Assembly (NCBI GenBank): GCA_937900975.1
Contig: CALCPC010000373.1
Span: 1 to 5,664 of the forward strand
Direction of reading: 5' to 3'
Length of the DNA: 5,664 bases
DNA from: an uncultured Paracoccaceae bacterium
GTDB taxonomy: Bacteria > Pseudomonadota > Alphaproteobacteria > Rhodobacterales > Rhodobacteraceae
The translations under genes were made by a program, and so were the position numbers. The notes beneath the pieces are model-generated. The model was not told the DNA's origin. It saw only the letters and a program-made list of their open reading frames with translations, and did not search any database. The stretch's first letter is position 1. Every line of letters begins with the position of its first letter. Positions 1-5,664 of the stretch are shown piece after piece.

Positions 1-51
1 GCCAACCTCTGTCAACAGCCAGGCGCGCGCCTCGGACCCCGCGGCGGGCTA
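1..51 (-). pseudogene. In-frame continuation of the PstS-like gene beyond the TAG stop (partial)
   Basis: Reading past the TAG in the same frame gives PAAGSEARAWLLTEVG and then the window ends. The GSEAR-x-WL piece sits where PstS-type proteins have their ligand-binding 'GSGTR' loop, directly after the 'W..lGG' segment. This suggests the coding region originally continued and the stop is recent, either a nonsense mutation (for example CAG to TAG) or a sequencing error. Only 16 residues are visible, so the family match is suggestive and not proven. Confidence 0.45.
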
Positions 52-597
52 GATCGGCAGAACCGGCAGCGACTGCCCGCCGAGCGCGTCCCATGTCGCG
101 AGTTGACCCGACAAGAGCCCGGTCAAAGCCTCTTGCGGCAAAACGCGAACACCGACCCTTGGGGCAGCAACGACAGCCATTGGATCCAGCGCAACCACCC
201 GTTCCAACCCGTTGGCGCGCAGCGCCTCTCTCCCCCCGGGCAGAAGGATTTCAGCCTCCTCCGGTGCAATGGCCCGGTTCGACAACACCAGATCGGCGCG
301 CCCGGCCAGCAGCAAGGCGATGCCGTCGCCTGCCGCGGGTTGCGCCAGATCATAGGCTTGCGGGCCCAGGGGCGCGGTTAGCGTCAACAAACGCCCCTCG
401 CGCCGCAGCGTTGCGCCCGCATCCGCGGCCCAAGCCTCTAGAAAGGCCGGGACAAGACCGGCCAAGGCATGGTCCACCCCCGCGATGCGCACCGGCGGGC
501 AGCCATCGGCCCCGCACGCGGCGTTGGCCGCCGGGACGGGCAGCACGACGGCTGCGTAAATAAGCGCCAGGATTGCAATCATCGCCCTTCGTGTCAT
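49..597 (-). CDS. PstS-like periplasmic substrate-binding protein, apparently truncated by an in-frame TAG
   Basis: Starting at the ATG at 597 gives 182 residues. That start is preferred because a strong GGGGAGG lies 4 nt upstream and the protein then opens with a clean signal peptide: MTRR, a hydrophobic stretch at about residues 5-20, and an ANA/A cleavage-like site near 26. The mature part resembles the first portion of PstS-type PBP-like domains. Residues 92-115 (GIALLLAGRADLVLSNRAI) match the family's 'G..G.adi..s.R' pattern. ALDPMAVVAAP (136-146) matches the 'A.D..avvv.p' strand. LTGLLSGQLATWDALGG (158-174) matches the 'l..ifsG.i..W..lGG' segment. Two cysteines (28 and 33) could form a disulfide. 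The family's second lobe is missing because the frame ends at TAG 49-51, although the same frame still reads family-like beyond it. In Rhodobacterales such domains are also found fused to a C-terminal OmpA-like domain; that part would lie outside the window. Anion or phosphate binding is inferred from the fold only. The gene is divergent from rimO. Confidence 0.72.
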   Translation of the reverse strand: MTRRAMIAILALIYAAVVLPVPAANAACGADGCPPVRIAGVDHALAGLVPAFLEAWAADAGATLRREGRLLTLTAPLGPQAYDLAQPAAGDGIALLLAGRADLVLSNRAIAPEEAEILLPGGREALRANGLERVVALDPMAVVAAPRVGVRVLPQEALTGLLSGQLATWDALGGQSLPVLPI

Positions 598-601
598 ATC
601 G

Positions 602-608
602 CCTCCCC
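602..608 (-). promoter_or_regulatory. Ribosome binding site of the PstS-like gene
   Basis: GGGGAGG on the minus strand, 4 nt before the ATG at 597. It is the strongest Shine-Dalgarno match in this intergenic region. It decides the start at 597 over an upstream in-frame start at 726, which would run through the intergenic region and put 43 non-hydrophobic residues before the signal peptide. Confidence 0.65.
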
Positions 609-711
609 GACCGATGGGGCCGACGCTAGCGCCGGGGCCGTTAACCAAGTCTTGCCGAACCGCGCAATTGTTGCGGGGCGCTTGTGCCGCGATGCAGGGC
701 ATCCCCGCTTG

Positions 712-740
712 CAAAGCGCGACGCAACCGGTCAAAGCGCG
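712..740. repeat. 9-bp direct repeat CAAAGCGCG, 20-bp period, just before rimO
   Basis: CAAAGCGCG occurs exactly at 712-720 and again at 732-740. The two copies start 20 bp apart, close to two helical turns, and the second ends 3 nt before the rimO ATG. The spacing would suit a dimeric DNA-binding protein, but in GC-rich DNA a 9-mer repeat may also be chance. No function is established from the sequence. Confidence 0.5.
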
Positions 741-743
741 TGT

Positions 744-2165
744 ATGGCCGAAAACCCGCCCGACCTTCGCCCCGACCGCGCGGCGCCCCGCCTGACAGCG
801 CAGGCGCGCCCGGGCCAGCCGCGGATCGGGATGGTCTCGCTTGGCTGTCCGAAAGCGCTGGTCGATAGTGAGCGGATCCTGACGCGGCTGCGCGCCGAAG
901 GGTACGCGATCAGCGCCGACTATGCGGGCGCCGAGGCCGTGATCGTGAACACCTGCGGCTTTCTGGACAGCGCCAAGGCCGAAAGCCTGGAGGCGATCGG
1001 AGAGGCGCTGAACGAAAACGGCCGCGTGATTGTGACGGGCTGCCTGGGCGCGGAGCCCGACTATATCACCGGCGCGCATCCAAGCGTTCTGGCGGTCACC
1101 GGGCCGCATCAGTATGAGCGGGTGCTCGACGCGGTTCACGCCGCCGTACCGCCGGCGCCGGACCCTTTCGTCGACCTTCTGCCCGCCACAGCAGTCAGCC
1201 TGACCCCGCGGCATTACAGCTATCTGAAAATCTCGGAAGGGTGCAATCACAGCTGCCGGTTTTGCATCATCCCCGCGATGCGCGGGCGGCTTGCCTCCCG
1301 CCCCGCGGCCGCCGTCCTGCGCGAGGCAGAGCGGCTGGCGGCAGCCGGGGTGCGGGAGCTTTTGGTGATCAGCCAGGACACCTCGGCCTATGGCGTCGAC
1401 ATCCGCCACAGCGAAAGCACGCTGAACGGCCGCACCTGCCGCGCGCATATCACCGATCTTGCGGCGGCGCTTGGCGATTTGGGGGTCTGGGTTCGGCTTC
1501 ACTATGTCTATCCCTACCCGCATGTGCGCGACTTGATACCCCTGATGGCTGAGGGGCGCATCCTGCCCTATCTCGACATTCCGTTCCAGCACGCGCATCC
1601 CGCAACGCTGCGCCGGATGGCGCGCCCGGCGGCGGCGGAAAAAACGCTGGACCGGATCGCAGAGTGGCGGGCGATCTGCCCCGACCTCACGCTGCGCTCG
1701 ACATTCATCGTGGGCTATCCAGGCGAGACGGAGGCGGAATTTCAAACACTTTTGGACTGGTTGCAGGAGGCCGCGCTCGACCGGGTGGGGTGTTTTCAAT
1801 ACGAAAACGTCGCCGGCGCCCGCGCGGCGGCCCTGCCCGGCCATGTGCCAGAGGAGGTCAAGGCCGAACGGTGGCAGCGGTTTATGCAGACCGCCCAAGC
1901 GATCAGCGCCGCAAAGCTGGACGCCAAAGTCGGGCGCCGGCTGCCCGTGATCGTCGATCAAGTAGATGACGACGCCGCGACCTGTCGCACGATGGCCGAC
2001 GCGCCAGAAATCGACGGCAACCTTTTCATCGACGAGGGTTTCAAGCACCTCAAGCCGGGAGACCTGGTCGAAGTCACGGTGGATGAGGCTGGGGAATACG
2101 ACTTGTGGAGAACACTGTCGAACGATACTCCGCCAAAAGGCCCGGATCAGCCCGGCAAGGCGTAG
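744..2165 (+). CDS. rimO: Ribosomal protein S12 methylthiotransferase RimO
   Basis: RimO is a cytoplasmic radical-SAM enzyme with two iron-sulfur clusters that adds a methylthio group to the beta-carbon of a conserved aspartate (Asp88 in the E. coli literature numbering) of ribosomal protein S12. The 473-residue product shows the three expected parts. The N-terminal MTTase domain has cluster cysteines C35 ([12 protein letters not shown]), C71 ([10 protein letters not shown]) and C100 ([10 protein letters not shown]). The radical-SAM core has CxxxCxxC at C167, C171 and C174 ([14 protein letters not shown]), plus LHYVYPYPH (252-260), [13 protein letters not shown] (274-286) and [10 protein letters not shown] (319-328). 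A C-terminal TRAM domain spans about 395-457, with [10 protein letters not shown] at 417-426. The SLGCPK, LTPRHY and MADAPEIDG wording distinguishes it from the tRNA enzyme MiaB. The ATG at 744 is chosen because [10 protein letters not shown] resembles related alphaproteobacterial N-termini; it lacks a clear Shine-Dalgarno. An in-frame GTG at 684 is unlikely. The length is slightly above the roughly 440 residues of E. coli RimO because of the N-terminal extension. All catalytic cysteines are present. Confidence 0.96.
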   Translation: MAENPPDLRPDRAAPRLTAQARPGQPRIGMVSLGCPKALVDSERILTRLRAEGYAISADYAGAEAVIVNTCGFLDSAKAESLEAIGEALNENGRVIVTGCLGAEPDYITGAHPSVLAVTGPHQYERVLDAVHAAVPPAPDPFVDLLPATAVSLTPRHYSYLKISEGCNHSCRFCIIPAMRGRLASRPAAAVLREAERLAAAGVRELLVISQDTSAYGVDIRHSESTLNGRTCRAHITDLAAALGDLGVWVRLHYVYPYPHVRDLIPLMAEGRILPYLDIPFQHAHPATLRRMARPAAAEKTLDRIAEWRAICPDLTLRSTFIVGYPGETEAEFQTLLDWLQEAALDRVGCFQYENVAGARAAALPGHVPEEVKAERWQRFMQTAQAISAAKLDAKVGRRLPVIVDQVDDDAATCRTMADAPEIDGNLFIDEGFKHLKPGDLVEVTVDEAGEYDLWRTLSNDTPPKGPDQPGKA

Positions 2166-2171
2166 CGACCA

Positions 2172-2204
2172 GCAAAGAACAAATAACCGCGTGCGGGTCC
2201 GGTT
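2172..2204 (-). terminator. Weak candidate terminator for the pst-phoB operon
   Basis: On the minus strand AACCG (2200-2204) can pair with CGGTT (2185-2189) around a 10-nt loop, followed by a T-rich stretch reading ATTTGTTCTTTG. The stem is only five base pairs and the site is about 210 bp downstream of the phoB stop, next to the end of rimO. It is tentative. Confidence 0.22.
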
Positions 2205-2347
2205 CGGGGGGGATTGATGGGCCTCCTTTGTGGCAGCACCCGGGGCACCGTCTGAGGCGTTCTAGAAAAACACAATGCCGGCGGGTGGAACAGTGCGGGG
2301 GCATCCGAGCCGCGCCCAATCGCGCAACCAGGATACCGCGCGTTCTT

Positions 2348-2394
2348 TTGCCGACCTTAGCCTTGGCGTTCTGGACGGTTCGCTGGCAATTTTT
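2348..2394 (+). terminator. Weak candidate terminator for rimO
   Basis: On the plus strand TTGCC (2348-2352) can pair with GGCAA (2385-2389), with a further short ACC/GGT pairing inside, and TTTTT follows at 2390-2394. The enclosed loop is long (32 nt) and the stem short, so this is a poor intrinsic terminator. It is reported because it is the only plus-strand hairpin with a T-run after rimO, about 180 bp beyond the stop. Confidence 0.22.
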
Positions 2395-2412
2395 GGGAAA
2401 CCGGGCGCGCCG

Positions 2413-3111
2413 TTACTGCCCCGAATACGTCTCATCCAACGCGTAGCCCGAGGATCGCACAGTGCGGATCGGGTCATGCTCTCCGCGGCGGTTCAGCGCT
2501 TTGCGCAGCCGGCCGATATGGACGTCGACGGTGCGGATCTCGACATAAACGTCGTGACCCCAGACCCGGTCCAGCAGCTGCTCGCGGCTGAAGACCCGGC
2601 CCGGGCGCTGCATCAGCACGTCGAGCAGACGGAACTCCGTCGGACCGAGATGCACGTCCCGCGCCCCCCGGCGCACACGGCAGGTTTCGCGGTCGAGCAC
2701 GATGTCGGCGAAGGTCGCGACATCGCCGGCGATGGTGGGCCGGGTGCGGCGGAGCAGTGCCCGGACCCGGGCCACCAGTTCCGACATCGAAAACGGCTTG
2801 GTGACGTAATCGTCCGCGCCTTGTTCCAACCCCCGGATCCGGTCTTCCTCTTCGCCGCGGGCGGTCAGCATGATGACGGGGATGTCGCGTGTCTCTGACC
2901 GGGCGCGCAAGCGGCGGCAGATCTCGACACCGCTGACACCGGGCAGCATCCAGTCAAGCAACACGATGTCGGGCTGCTCCTCATCCACCGCGAGGATCGC
3001 CTCCTCCACATCGAAGGAGGTCGCGACCTCGAACCCTTCTTTCCCAAGATTGTAGCAGAGAAGCTGGCTCAACGCCTTTTCATCCTCGACCACAAGGACC
3101 TTTGCACACAT
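2413..3111 (-). CDS. phoB: Phosphate regulon response regulator PhoB
   Basis: PhoB is an OmpR-family transcription factor. When phosphorylated by PhoR under phosphate limitation it binds Pho boxes and activates pst, phosphatase and related genes. The product has 232 residues, close to the 229 of E. coli PhoB. The receiver domain (about 4-120) has the acidic pair E9/D10, the phosphoacceptor D53 (LLDWMLPG), T83 (MLTA) and K105 (TKPFS), all at the same numbers as in E. coli. The winged-helix domain (about 130-226) has LGPTEFRLLDVL, RTVDVHIGRLRKAL with R201 and R203, and IRTVRSSGY with T217 and R219; these correspond to DNA-contact positions known for E. coli PhoB. The ATG at 3111 is chosen because MCAKVLVVEDE is the normal family start; a start at 3183 would add 24 residues lying over the phoU 3' end. 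It follows the phoU stop by 10 bp and is probably co-translated. Position downstream of pstB-phoU makes PhoB far more likely than another OmpR-type regulator. Confidence 0.95.
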   Translation of the reverse strand: MCAKVLVVEDEKALSQLLCYNLGKEGFEVATSFDVEEAILAVDEEQPDIVLLDWMLPGVSGVEICRRLRARSETRDIPVIMLTARGEEEDRIRGLEQGADDYVTKPFSMSELVARVRALLRRTRPTIAGDVATFADIVLDRETCRVRRGARDVHLGPTEFRLLDVLMQRPGRVFSREQLLDRVWGHDVYVEIRTVDVHIGRLRKALNRRGEHDPIRTVRSSGYALDETYSGQ

Positions 3112-3121
3112 GGCGGATCGC

Positions 3122-3847
3122 CTATTCCATATCGAGCCCCAGCGGCTCTCCCTTCGGTCTGTCGTCGCCGAGAAGCTCACCATTGACGATGTAATAGATC
3201 ATCTCCGAGACATGCGTGGTGTGGTCTCCGATCCGCTCTAAATTTTTGGCAACAAACAGCATTTGGCTGCCGGCGCCGATCATGCGGCTGTCTTCCATCA
3301 TGTAGGTGACGACCTCGCGGAAAAGCGCGTTGTACATCTCATCGATATCCACATCGCGGTTCCAGACGCCGACGGCCTTTGCGGTGTCGCGGGCGGTATA
3401 GGCGTTCAGCACTTCGGACAGTTGCGCCAGCGTCGCGCGGCCCATCCGCACGATGGAGCTGGTAATCGGCACCGGGCCCGCCTTGCTGACCGTCAGCGTG
3501 CGCTTTGAGATATTCTTGGCCAAATCGCCGATCCGCTCCAACGTGGTGGCGATTTTCATGGCCGAGATCAGCACCCGAAGATCTTGGGCCATCGGCTGGC
3601 GCAGCGCGATGGTGGTGACCACCAACTCCTCCACCTCCATCTCAAGCGTGTCGATCTTCTTGTCACGCTCGATCACCCGCTTGGCGAGGGCCTTGTCGTG
3701 CTTTTCCACGGCTTCTAGCGCCTTCGACAAAAGCTCTTCGCACTGCCCCCCCATTTCTGAGATTTTGGCCTGCACGAGGATGAGATCGTTGTCGAAGGAC
3801 GAAACGATGTGTTTGGACATGGTTCCCAATACCGGGGGCACGCTCAT
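3122..3847 (-). CDS. phoU: Phosphate signalling complex protein PhoU
   Basis: PhoU is a soluble, membrane-associated negative regulator. It couples the PstSCAB transporter to the PhoR kinase and represses the Pho regulon when phosphate is ample. The 241-residue product is all-helical in character and has two PhoU repeats, each with the metal-binding ExxxD motif: [11 protein letters not shown] (102-112, E104/D108) and [11 protein letters not shown] (202-212, E204/D208). RQPMAQDLR (83-91) and TYMMEDSR (181-188) are also family-typical. The ATG at 3847 overlaps the pstB stop as ATGA, which suggests translational coupling and gives the same length as E. coli PhoU. An ATG at 3820 ([10 protein letters not shown], 232 residues) is a serious alternative, because family conservation begins there and GGGAA lies just upstream. 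The gene ends 10 bp before phoB. Confidence 0.94.
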   Translation of the reverse strand: MSVPPVLGTMSKHIVSSFDNDLILVQAKISEMGGQCEELLSKALEAVEKHDKALAKRVIERDKKIDTLEMEVEELVVTTIALRQPMAQDLRVLISAMKIATTLERIGDLAKNISKRTLTVSKAGPVPITSSIVRMGRATLAQLSEVLNAYTARDTAKAVGVWNRDVDIDEMYNALFREVVTYMMEDSRMIGAGSQMLFVAKNLERIGDHTTHVSEMIYYIVNGELLGDDRPKGEPLGLDME

Positions 3848-4641
3848 CCGAAGCGGCCCGTGATGTATTCCTGCGTTTTTTCGTTGTCAGGATTTGTGAA
3901 AATCTTTTGGGTCTCGTCGTATTCCAGCACTTCACCGAGATGGAAAAAGGCGGTCTTTTGGCTGACCCGCGCGGCCTGTTGCATCGAGTGGGTGACGATC
4001 ACCACCGAATAGCTGGCGCGAAGCTCGTCAATCAGCTCTTCGACCTGGGCCGTCGCAATGGGGTCGAGCGCGGAGCATGGCTCATCCATCAACAGCACTT
4101 CGGGCTGCGTGGCGATGGCCCGCGCGATGCAAAGCCGCTGTTGCTGCCCGCCGGAAAGGCCGGTGCCCGGTGCGGTCAGACGGTCCTTGACCTCATCCCA
4201 AATCGCCGCCTTGCGCAGCGAGGTTTCGACGATTTCGTCAAGCTCGGCCTTGTTGCGCGTCAGCCCGTGGCTCCGGGGGCCATAGGCGATGTTGTCATAA
4301 ATAGGTTTGGGAAACGGGTTTGGCTTTTGAAACACCATGCCGACCTTGGCGCGCAATTGCACGGGGTCGACCCGCTTGTCATAGATGTCCTGGCCGTCGA
4401 GATGGATCGATCCCTCGACCCGGCAGATGTCGATCGTATCGTTCATCCGGTTCAAGCAGCGCAGAAACGTGGATTTGCCGCAGCCCGACGGTCCGATAAA
4501 GGCGGTTACGGTCTTGTCCAGAATATCCACATCGACGGATTTGATCGCCTGGGTGTCGCCGTAATATACGTCGACGGCCTTGGCCTCGATCTTTACCTCT
4601 TCCACGCGCGTTCCCCGATCCACTGCCCGAAGGTTGTTCAT
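3844..4641 (-). CDS. pstB: Phosphate ABC transporter ATP-binding protein PstB
   Basis: PstB is the cytoplasmic ATPase that drives high-affinity phosphate import through the PstC-PstA channel; it also takes part in phosphate sensing with PhoU. The 265-residue product, a usual PstB length, contains Walker [10 protein letters not shown] (50-58), the Q-loop glutamine Q105 in [10 protein letters not shown], the ABC signature LSGGQQQR (162-169), Walker B VLLMDEP (182-188) followed by CSALDP, and the switch histidine H218 (VTHSM). FQKPNPFP and the C-terminal EYITGRFG are characteristic of PstB among ABC ATPases. K112-P113 stands where I recall Ser after the first of these residues in many homologues (FPxSIY); this is probably lineage variation. 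The ATG at 4641 is supported by AAGGGGGA 6 nt upstream and by the 15-bp distance from the pstA stop. The last codon overlaps the probable phoU start. Confidence 0.97.
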   Translation of the reverse strand: MNNLRAVDRGTRVEEVKIEAKAVDVYYGDTQAIKSVDVDILDKTVTAFIGPSGCGKSTFLRCLNRMNDTIDICRVEGSIHLDGQDIYDKRVDPVQLRAKVGMVFQKPNPFPKPIYDNIAYGPRSHGLTRNKAELDEIVETSLRKAAIWDEVKDRLTAPGTGLSGGQQQRLCIARAIATQPEVLLMDEPCSALDPIATAQVEELIDELRASYSVVIVTHSMQQAARVSQKTAFFHLGEVLEYDETQKIFTNPDNEKTQEYITGRFG

Positions 4642-4647
4642 TCTTCG

Positions 4648-4655
4648 TCCCCCTT
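4648..4655 (-). promoter_or_regulatory. Ribosome binding site of pstB
   Basis: AAGGGGGA on the minus strand, ending 6 nt before the pstB ATG and lying in the short pstA-pstB spacer. It supports the start at 4641 over internal candidates such as the GTG that would begin [10 protein letters not shown]. Confidence 0.6.
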
Positions 4656-4656
4656 C

Positions 4657-5664
4657 TTACCAGCGCCGCTCAAACCGGCGGCGCAGGATGATTGCCAGGA
4701 TGTTCATGGTCAACATAAAGGCGAGAAGGATCATGATCCCACCCCAAGCCCGTTCGTAAAACGCAGGATCCGCGCGCTTGGCCCATTCATAGATCTGCGC
4801 GGGCATGCCAGAGTTGGGGGCAAGCAGCCCGCTGGCGACACCGTCGGGATAGTTGGTCGCGATATACCCCACCATCCCAATCAGCAGCAGCGGCGCCGTC
4901 TCGCCCAGCGCTTGCGCCAGACCGATGATGGTGCCGGTCAAGATGCCCGGCGCGGCAAGCGGCAAGACATGGTGAAAGACCGACTGCATCTTGGACGCGC
5001 CGAGGCCCAGTGCGGCCTGCCGGATCGAGGGCGGCACGGCCTTCAGCGAGGCGCGGGTCGAGATGATGATCGTCGGCAGCGTCATCAGCGTCAGGACAAG
5101 CCCCCCCACCAGGGGCGCCGATTGCGGCAGATGCGCGACCTGGATAAAAATCGACAGGCCAAGGATCCCGAACACGATGGAGGGGACAGCGGCAAGGTTT
5201 GAGATGTTGACTTCGATCAAATCGGTCAACCGGTTCTTCGGCGCGAACTCCTCCAAATAAATCGACGCCGCGACACCGATGGGCAGCGAGAGGAACAGCA
5301 CCACCAGCATCATGAAGAAAGAGCCGATCATCGCGACGCCGATCCCCGCCTGCTCAGGCCGGTTGTCAGAGGCGTCGGCGCCGGTGATAAACGAGAGGTT
5401 GAAGCGTTTTTCGATGGTGCCCTCGGCGACCAGCGCTTGCGCCACCGCCAGATGCTCGGGCCCAAAGCGGCGGTCGCGCTGCACGCTTTCCATCGTGACG
5501 CGGCCCTTCATGTACCCATCGACATCGGCCGCGGCGAGGAAGGTGAACGTCACGGTCTGGTCGAGAAGGTCGGGATTGGCAAGCACGGCGGTGCGCACGC
5601 GGCTGGCAGCCCCGTCCGACAACAGCGCCCGCAACGCCCCGCCGGGAAGCGGCGTGTCGCTCCC
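4657..5664 (-). CDS. pstA: Phosphate ABC transporter permease PstA (5' end outside window)
   Basis: PstA forms the inner-membrane phosphate channel together with PstC. The visible 335 residues are open to the right edge, so the start lies beyond it; the TTG at 5634 is internal, since ten more in-frame residues (GSDTPLPGGA) precede it. The first ~100 visible residues are hydrophilic and family-typical of the enlarged N-terminal region of alphaproteobacterial PstA (DUF3333-like). They probably form an extended periplasmic loop after a first helix lying outside the window. Transmembrane segments follow at about 108-135, 155-175, 186-204, 238-262 and 306-328. The EAA-type cytoplasmic loop that contacts PstB is at about 214-242 (RQAALGLGASKMQSVF, then LPLAAPGI), and AQALGETAPLLL (250-261) is highly typical of PstA/PstC. 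The C-terminus is arginine-rich (ILRRRFERRW), as expected for a cytoplasmic tail. It is the first gene visible of the pstA-pstB-phoU-phoB unit. Confidence 0.95.
   Translation of the reverse strand, partial: GSDTPLPGGALRALLSDGAASRVRTAVLANPDLLDQTVTFTFLAAADVDGYMKGRVTMESVQRDRRFGPEHLAVAQALVAEGTIEKRFNLSFITGADASDNRPEQAGIGVAMIGSFFMMLVVLFLSLPIGVAASIYLEEFAPKNRLTDLIEVNISNLAAVPSIVFGILGLSIFIQVAHLPQSAPLVGGLVLTLMTLPTIIISTRASLKAVPPSIRQAALGLGASKMQSVFHHVLPLAAPGILTGTIIGLAQALGETAPLLLIGMVGYIATNYPDGVASGLLAPNSGMPAQIYEWAKRADPAFYERAWGGIMILLAFMLTMNILAIILRRRFERRW

Larger units (their letters stand above)
598..743. promoter_or_regulatory. Divergent intergenic region between the PstS-like gene and rimO
   Basis: These 146 bp separate two divergently transcribed genes and must hold the promoter of each unless transcription enters from outside. 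I find no convincing -35/-10 pair on either strand and no tandem CTGTCAT-type Pho box. The best minus-strand candidate, TTGCGC with a 17-bp spacer to TTAACG, matches the sigma70 consensus poorly. The right end carries a 9-bp direct repeat listed separately. Confidence 0.4.
2166..2412. other. Convergent intergenic gap between rimO and phoB, no gene recognised
   Basis: These 247 bp lie between the 3' ends of rimO and phoB. Short open frames cross it on both strands, but they run into the flanking genes, lack ribosome binding sites and resemble no family I know. I see no tRNA-like arm pattern and no repeat. Two weak hairpin-plus-T-tract candidates, one per strand, are listed separately. A small RNA cannot be excluded from sequence alone. 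Confidence 0.5.

Noticed and set aside
9..16. CTGTCAAC, resembling half of a Pho box (CTGTCAT repeats)
   Set aside because: There is only one imperfect half-site, without a second copy at the 11-bp spacing, and it lies inside the coding frame of the PstS-like gene.
684..743. Upstream in-frame GTG start for rimO at 684
   Set aside because: It would add 20 residues (MPRCRASP...) unlike known RimO N-termini, has no ribosome binding site, and would overlap the divergent promoter region.
594..2048. 484-codon open frame on the minus strand opposite rimO
   Set aside because: It lies antisense to a clearly recognisable, intact rimO, has the Arg/Ala/Gly/His-rich composition typical of shadow frames in GC-rich DNA, and shows no known domain.
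2185..2215. GGTTCGG-containing stretch as a possible tRNA T-arm
   Set aside because: No matching acceptor, D-arm or anticodon arm can be placed around it on either strand.
2275..2898. 207-codon plus-strand frame running from the convergent gap into phoB antisense
   Set aside because: Most of it is antisense to the PhoB DNA-binding domain, and the part in the gap has no family resemblance or translation signal.
3907..5202. 431-codon open frame on the plus strand opposite pstB and pstA
   Set aside because: It is antisense to two well-conserved genes, rich in His, Gln, Arg and Asp in a low-complexity manner, has no motif I recognise, and has no credible ribosome binding site. It is a composition artefact.
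5632..5634. TTG at 5634 as the start of pstA
   Set aside because: The frame stays open to the window edge, and PstA needs a first transmembrane helix that is not present downstream of this TTG, so the true start is outside the window.

Overview
The window is high-GC DNA that looks like an ordinary chromosomal stretch of an alphaproteobacterium, most likely of the Rhodobacterales (Roseobacter/Rhodobacter group). I infer this from recognised protein family features: a RimO with the typical N-terminal wording of that group, a PstA with the enlarged N-terminal region common in Alphaproteobacteria, and the gene order pstA-pstB-phoU-phoB. I see no mobile element, CRISPR array, rRNA or tRNA.

Layout. 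Positions 1-597 on the minus strand hold a secreted PstS-like substrate-binding protein. Its frame stops at an in-frame TAG (49-51), but the translation beyond the stop still looks like the same family up to the window edge, so the gene appears broken or carries a sequence error. A 146-bp divergent intergenic region (598-743) separates it from rimO (744-2165, plus strand), the radical-SAM methylthiotransferase acting on ribosomal protein S12. A 247-bp convergent gap (2166-2412) follows, with no convincing gene and only weak terminator-like structures. From 2413 to the right edge the minus strand carries the 3' part of a phosphate uptake and regulation operon, in transcription order pstA (5' end outside the window), pstB, phoU and phoB. 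The genes are packed tightly: 15 bp, a 4-bp overlap and 10 bp between them, or about 24 bp instead of the overlap if phoU starts at the internal ATG.

How the genes work together. PstA (with PstC, presumably just beyond the right edge) and the ATPase PstB form the inner-membrane part of the high-affinity phosphate ABC transporter. PhoU links transporter status to the Pho two-component system, and PhoB is the response regulator that switches on phosphate-starvation genes. PhoR, PstS and PstC are not in the window. The PstS-like gene at the left may be functionally related to phosphate binding, but it is separated from the operon by rimO and lies outside it. rimO is a housekeeping gene with no evident link to phosphate.

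I did not find an undescribed system here. The most useful observations are the in-frame amber codon in the PstS-like gene and a 9-bp direct repeat just before rimO.
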